Of a stretch of 11,166 nucleotides of DNA, positions 8,125-11,166 are shown in pieces. The notes beneath the pieces were generated by a model, which was not told where the DNA came from, did no database searches, and saw nothing but the letters and a program-made list of their open reading frames with translations. The position numbers and the translations under genes are program-made. Position 1 is the stretch's first letter; every line of letters starts with the position of its first letter. Location: NCBI GenBank assembly GCA_019137255.1, contig WPDH01000385.1:1-11166 (forward strand), read 5' to 3'. The stretch is from Corinectria fuckeliana (lineage: Eukaryota > Ascomycota > Sordariomycetes > Hypocreales > Nectriaceae).

Positions 8125-8392
8125 GTTATTATTCTTAGCTATATAAAGTTAGTTATTATAATAAGACTATAATAAAGCTATAGTATAAGTAGCTAGAAAA
8201 CAAATATATTAATAAATCCTAGAAAGAATATATATTAGTATATATTTAAGACCTAAAGTTAATATAAGCCTAATAAAAAGCCTAAGAGGAAGCTACTTAT
8301 AGAGGTGTTAAAAAGAGAAGAAAAGAAGGAAAATATTATAACTTAAGAGACTAAATAATAAATAATAATAAAGATCTATATAGCTGCTAACA

Positions 8393-8394
8393 NN
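8393..8394. other. Two-N assembly ambiguity inside LTR copy 2
   Basis: The only Ns in the window. Aligning the LTRs, 8392 matches 45 and 8395 matches 93, so 47 bases of copy 1, including part of its 10-bp tandem repeat, are represented by 2 Ns. A collapsed repeat or a gap of unknown size is more likely than a real deletion. Confidence 0.85.
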
Positions 8395-8582
8395 TAATAA
8401 CTATACTACTAGCTAACTTACTAACAGCTAGCTAACCTACTAGCAGCTAGTTCTACCCACTTAAAATCCTAGGCTCTTAGCTGTAACTGTAAAGCAACCT
8501 AGATATACCTAGCTAGTATAATCCTAATACTTAACTACTCTGCTTCTATAGCAGACTAGGTGCTTAACATTTAGTTAACTAT

Positions 8583-8667
8583 TTCTCCCTTTTTTACTTC
8601 TTTTTTTCTTTTTCCCCTTTTTTCTTTTTCTTTTCTTTTTTTCCCTTTCCCTCTTTTTAATTTTTTC
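8583..8667. repeat. Polypyrimidine (C/T) tract inside LTR copy 2
   Basis: Counterpart of 280-361. It differs by run-length changes and C/T swaps, as expected for slippage in homopolymer-rich DNA. Confidence 0.6.
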
Positions 8668-8867
8668 CTAGCCCCCTAGGAAATAAGATAACTCTAGTCT
8701 TAGTAAAAGGACTATTTACTTATGTATAGTAACAGTATAAGAGGCCTAACCTAGGCCTGTTATATAAAGGATATGGGTTTTTATCTAATTCTATAGTTTT
8801 TCCTGTATCTATATAGAATAGAAGCACTATCTACCTTTTAGGTCTATAAAGTATAAATAAATATAAA

Positions 8868-9001
8868 TATAAATTATTCTGTTTATAGTGGTTTTATTAC
8901 CTAGTATATACTACTTATAATATAACCTAGTGTTAGTATATAACTTATTTAAGCTAGGGTTTATTAGAGGTTTATTATTATCTTTCTATTTATACTAATT
9001 A
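8868..9001. other. Right flank of the 5' LTR, no gene seen
   Basis: This is the host side of the right LTR edge. The boundary lies between 8863 and 8870, where the copies stop matching. The 4-6 bp target duplication expected here cannot be compared with the other side because the left LTR reaches the window edge. The weak plus-strand reading of 9002-9955 could extend into it, but no start is visible. Confidence 0.5.
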
Positions 9002-9955
9002 CCTAGGTAAGTAAAAAAAGTTAAAAAATTATAAGAGTTAGCTAATTAGGGTGAGATAGAAAGTTTTAAAGTAGGTATTTATATATTATAAGACTTTAAC
9101 TTAGCAAGTAGTTATAAACTGCTTACTAAGATTACTAAGTAATCCTACTTAGTAGCTCTTATACTTTTAGTATATCTTACTTAGCTTAGCACTAGTTTCT
9201 TTTAGGGCTAGTCCTTTAGGCTGTAAGCTTATCTTCTTACAAATATAAAGTCTTTTATTCTTAACAGATTAGTATTATAAAACTAGTTAAACTAGGCTAA
9301 TAAGCAAATTAACTTGTTTTATTCTAAGAATAATATTATACTCTTATAAGCTAACACTTAATACCTAAACTCTTATAATTTTATTAAATATATAGTATAT
9401 AAGTACTTAATACTAAGATATTAAATAATTAAGAACTACTAGAGGAGGGTAGTAATTAAGAGCTTTAGCAGATTATTAAGACTTATAATTAAAGATTATT
9501 AGTACTAACCTAAAGTAATATAAGATAATAGTTATATTAGCTAGCTTATACTTACTATTAAACATCTAGTGAAATTAATAATTAAAAACAAAAAAGACTA
9601 CTAAGAGGATTATAAGATTTTAAAAAGGCTTCTTTTATTTAATATAGTATAAGAGTAGAATATAACTACTATATAGTAAAATAGTAAATAAAAAGTTAAA
9701 TAAGGCTAGCCTCTTAATTTACTTTTAAGGTTATATCTTAATATAATAAATACTAATAAGGTTTCTTATACTTAAAGAGTTTTTACTAAGAGTAGTATTA
9801 GGATTTTAGTCTAATATTTTATTAGATAATTATAACTAGCTTATTATAACTCTACTATAAGAGTAAAGCTTACTAGGCTATTACTTGTCACTTTATATCT
9901 TTTAACTTATAGTATAATAAGTTCTCTTATATTTAGTCTTATACTATATGTTTAA
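9002..9955 (+). pseudogene. Unidentified RIP-degraded coding relic (possibly DUF3435-like)
   Basis: Outside the LTR element, the plus frame starting at 9002 reads like a decayed protein with TAA/TAG at Gln/Trp-like places. Stretches include G-E-I-E-S-F-K-V-G-I-Y (9050-9082), Y-N-F-I-K-Y-I-V-Y-K-Y (around 9374-9406), D-N-S-Y-I-S then L-T-I-K-H-L-V-K-L-I-I-K-N-K-K-D-Y (9524-9598), E-D-Y-K-I-L-K-R-L-L-L-F (9605-9640), and I-R-V-K-L-T-R-L-L-L-V-T-L-Y-L-L-T (9860-9910). The order loosely resembles DUF3435 proteins, fungal tyrosine-recombinase relatives that include Starship captains: a helical core-binding region, then an 'ED-x-L-x-x-LL' segment, then an R-x-x-L helix ahead of the catalytic Arg. 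I cannot place catalytic Arg/His/Tyr residues, and composition bias could mimic this. Treat it as unknown; a reading in another frame continues to about 10210. Confidence 0.25.
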
Positions 9956-10210
9956 TACTAGTAAGATATTACTATTAACTAATAGAAGTATTATAAGATT
10001 ATATCTGCTTTTTTATATTAGATTATAAATAGTATAGTATTATAAAATTAGTATAAGTATAACTAATTATAAAAAGCTATCTACTTTTACTAGAGGGTAA
10101 GATATGTTTTCTCTCTAGAGAAAACTATAAAAACTTATTAACCTTAGGCTAAAAAGTAATAGCTAGACTAGCTAATATAAAGATTAGCCTTATAAGACTA
10201 TTATAATAGT
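9955..10210 (+). pseudogene. Possible frame-shifted continuation of the 9002-9955 relic
   Basis: In the plus frame starting at 9961 the reading goes on as coding-like sequence: I-C-F-F-I-L-D-Y-K (about 9998-10030), then L-L-L-L-E-G-K-I-C-F-L-S-R-E-N-Y-K-N-L-L (10082-10140) and K-V-I-A-R-L-A-N-I-K-I-S-L (10153-10192), with few stops for this window. If both readings belong to one protein, an indel lies near 9960. I do not recognise a domain. Confidence 0.25.
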
Positions 10211-11166
10211 ATTTAATAAAGTCTTTATAGCTTAGAATAATATATTTAAGAGTAGGGGATTTAAGGTTAGAATAATAAAAATAAACTTAAAATTAAAAGG
10301 TATATTTTTAACTAGAGTAGTTAAAAAGGTAAGTTTTAAGCTAGTAGTAGTTAATTTATATATAGTTTTATTTCACTTTAGTATATCTATTACTTTTATC
10401 TTAGCTTCTCTAGTAGATTAATAAGGTAAAAGTAAGTTAAAATTAATTATACTAGTGCTAATAAGAGTGCTAATATAAACTGTAAAATTAATAGTATTCT
10501 GTTAGAAAATATTAATATATATTATAAGAGGTATTATAATAGTAAAAAGAATTAAAAGAAATAATATAACTATATATAAAGTTATTTAAATCTTATAAGT
10601 TAGGTAAGCTTATAAGTATTACTATAGGTAGAGGTAATAGTTTTAGATTTTAAATACCTTAGTATATATAAATACTTATAAGATACAAGTTTTAGCCTCT
10701 TAATATAGTATTACTTAGATAAGACTTATTATCTTATTTAGGTTTAAAACTAGCTCTAAGTTTATTTATATATTACCTCTCTTATATTATAACTTATAAA
10801 AAAGCTATGTTTTTAAGGTTTTAACTTATTAGTAATTTAACTGTATTATAATAGCAGCTAGAAAACATATTATAGTTATCTAATATTAAAAGTGTTTTTA
10901 TTTTAACTACTTATATAGCATATAGTAAACAGTACTATATATAGTAATAAGTGATATATATTATAATATGCTAAAATATAATTTATTTATTTATACCTAA
11001 TTTAGCTTATAACTATCTAGTTCTTCTTCTAAGTAACTTAAACTAATTTATAATAAGAGAAAAAAACCCTAATAGTAAGCTATAAGATAAAAAACCTTTT
11101 ACTACTCTTACCTAAAAGAAGAGTAAGTTAGGCTTAATATATATATATAGTAATATAAGTTATAAG
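10211..11166. other. AT-rich RIP-type DNA with no recognised feature
   Basis: Both strands were read in this ~950-bp stretch. It has the same dinucleotide bias as the rest, with hardly any CpA or TpG and no CpG that I noticed. No RT, integrase or transposase motif and no LTR copy was recognised. Short runs such as tatatatatata near 11140-11148 are unremarkable here. It is probably old repeat DNA of unknown type. Confidence 0.6.

Larger units (their letters stand above)
7700..8347 (-). other. Leader / start of gag next to the 5' LTR, with TTA repeats
   Basis: This stretch lies between the probable gag N-terminal part and the 5' LTR and should hold the leader and primer-binding site. On the minus strand 7700-7900 reads partly coding-like (S-A-T-T-L-R-E-E-S-T-T-L-E, about 7842-7890) in a frame different from that of pol. 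I cannot identify a primer-binding site: the bases beside the LTR (8330-8347) do not show a tRNA-complementary TGG start, which RIP would in any case alter. A purine-rich run on the plus strand occupies 8310-8333. Two TTA trinucleotide runs lie here and are listed separately. Confidence 0.4.
1..8867 (-). mobile_element. RIP-degraded Ty3/gypsy chromovirus, nearly full length, carrying a nested LINE
   Basis: Two direct repeats of about 520-560 bp (1-560 and 8348-8867) flank a minus-strand gag-pol relic, as expected of an LTR retrotransposon. On the minus strand the order is gag, protease, RT, RNase H, integrase, chromodomain, which is the Ty3/gypsy (Metaviridae) order; the terminal chromodomain places it among chromoviruses. 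Subtracting the LINE insertion (about 1.5 kb) leaves roughly 7.3 kb, a normal size for fungal gypsy elements. Landmarks from the protease to the chromodomain are all in one minus frame (codon low coordinate divisible by 3), with many TAA/TAG codons where Gln or Trp is expected, so decay was by point mutation rather than indels. The copy cannot encode working protein. The outer target-site duplication cannot be tested because the element reaches the left edge of the window. The family assignment is firm; the sub-lineage is not resolved. Confidence 0.9.
8348..8867 (-). repeat. LTR copy 2 (5' LTR of the minus-strand gypsy element)
   Basis: Second copy of the 1-560 repeat in the same orientation, with the same order of blocks: the TAA-rich start, the gctagctaacctact units, the pyrimidine tract (8583-8667), gaggcctaacct near 8741, and the end aaagtataaataaata at 8848-8863. 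It is about 45 bp shorter than copy 1 because bases matching 46-92 of copy 1 are replaced by two Ns at 8393-8394. Differences from copy 1 in the regions I aligned are C/T and G/A transitions. Being next to the leader side it is the 5' LTR, so transcription would have run leftward. A promoter cannot be assigned with any confidence after such mutation. Confidence 0.85.

Noticed and set aside
8310..8333. Purine run just left of LTR copy 2, resembling a polypurine tract of a plus-strand element
   Set aside because: The pol and chromodomain readings are on the minus strand and end at LTR copy 1, so copy 2 is the 5' LTR and the run is on the wrong strand and side to be the priming tract.
1..11166. 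CRISPR array, tRNA or rRNA genes, riboswitch, prokaryotic promoters
   Set aside because: No spaced direct repeats, tRNA-like folds or conserved rRNA blocks were seen, and the content is fungal retroelement DNA.

Overview
The window is repeat-derived DNA from what is most likely a filamentous ascomycete (Pezizomycotina) that performs repeat-induced point mutation (RIP). It is extremely AT-rich, and TpA is everywhere while CpA, TpG and CpG are scarce. In 2221-2280, for example, I count 12 TpA, 8 ApT and no CpA or TpG, and I noticed only about a dozen CpG in all 11.2 kb. I see no intact gene and no rRNA or tRNA gene. The exact species cannot be told from this sequence.

Layout. Positions 1 to about 8867 hold one degraded Ty3/gypsy LTR retrotransposon of the chromovirus type, lying on the minus strand. 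Its 3' LTR is at 1 to about 560 and its 5' LTR at 8348 to about 8867. Reading from right to left come a leader and gag N-terminal part (about 8345-7120), the rest of gag (about 5590-4300), protease (about 4240), reverse transcriptase (about 3720-2985), RNase H (about 2800-2400), integrase (about 1850-1240, with a C-terminal domain to about 750) and a chromodomain (746-563) next to the 3' LTR. Every pol landmark I placed lies in one and the same minus-strand frame, broken by very many TAA/TAG codons.

Inside the gag region sits a second element in the opposite orientation: a 5'-truncated non-LTR (LINE, Tad1-like) retrotransposon at about 5590-7118 on the plus strand. It has RT motifs and a C-terminal zinc-binding-like domain, again in one frame full of RIP-type stops. 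This is therefore a nested insertion. Without the LINE, the LTR element would be about 7.3 kb.

Right of the 5' LTR (8868-11166) is flanking AT-rich DNA. A plus-strand frame from about 9000 to 9955 reads like a decayed protein. It has weak, unproven resemblance to fungal DUF3435 proteins, the family that includes Starship tyrosine recombinases. I recognise nothing from about 10210 to the end.

The parts do not form a working system. They record, in order, an LTR-element insertion, a LINE insertion into it, and heavy C-to-T / G-to-A mutation that changed most catalytic aspartates to asparagine. It also turned the integrase active-site codons into what looks like a microsatellite.
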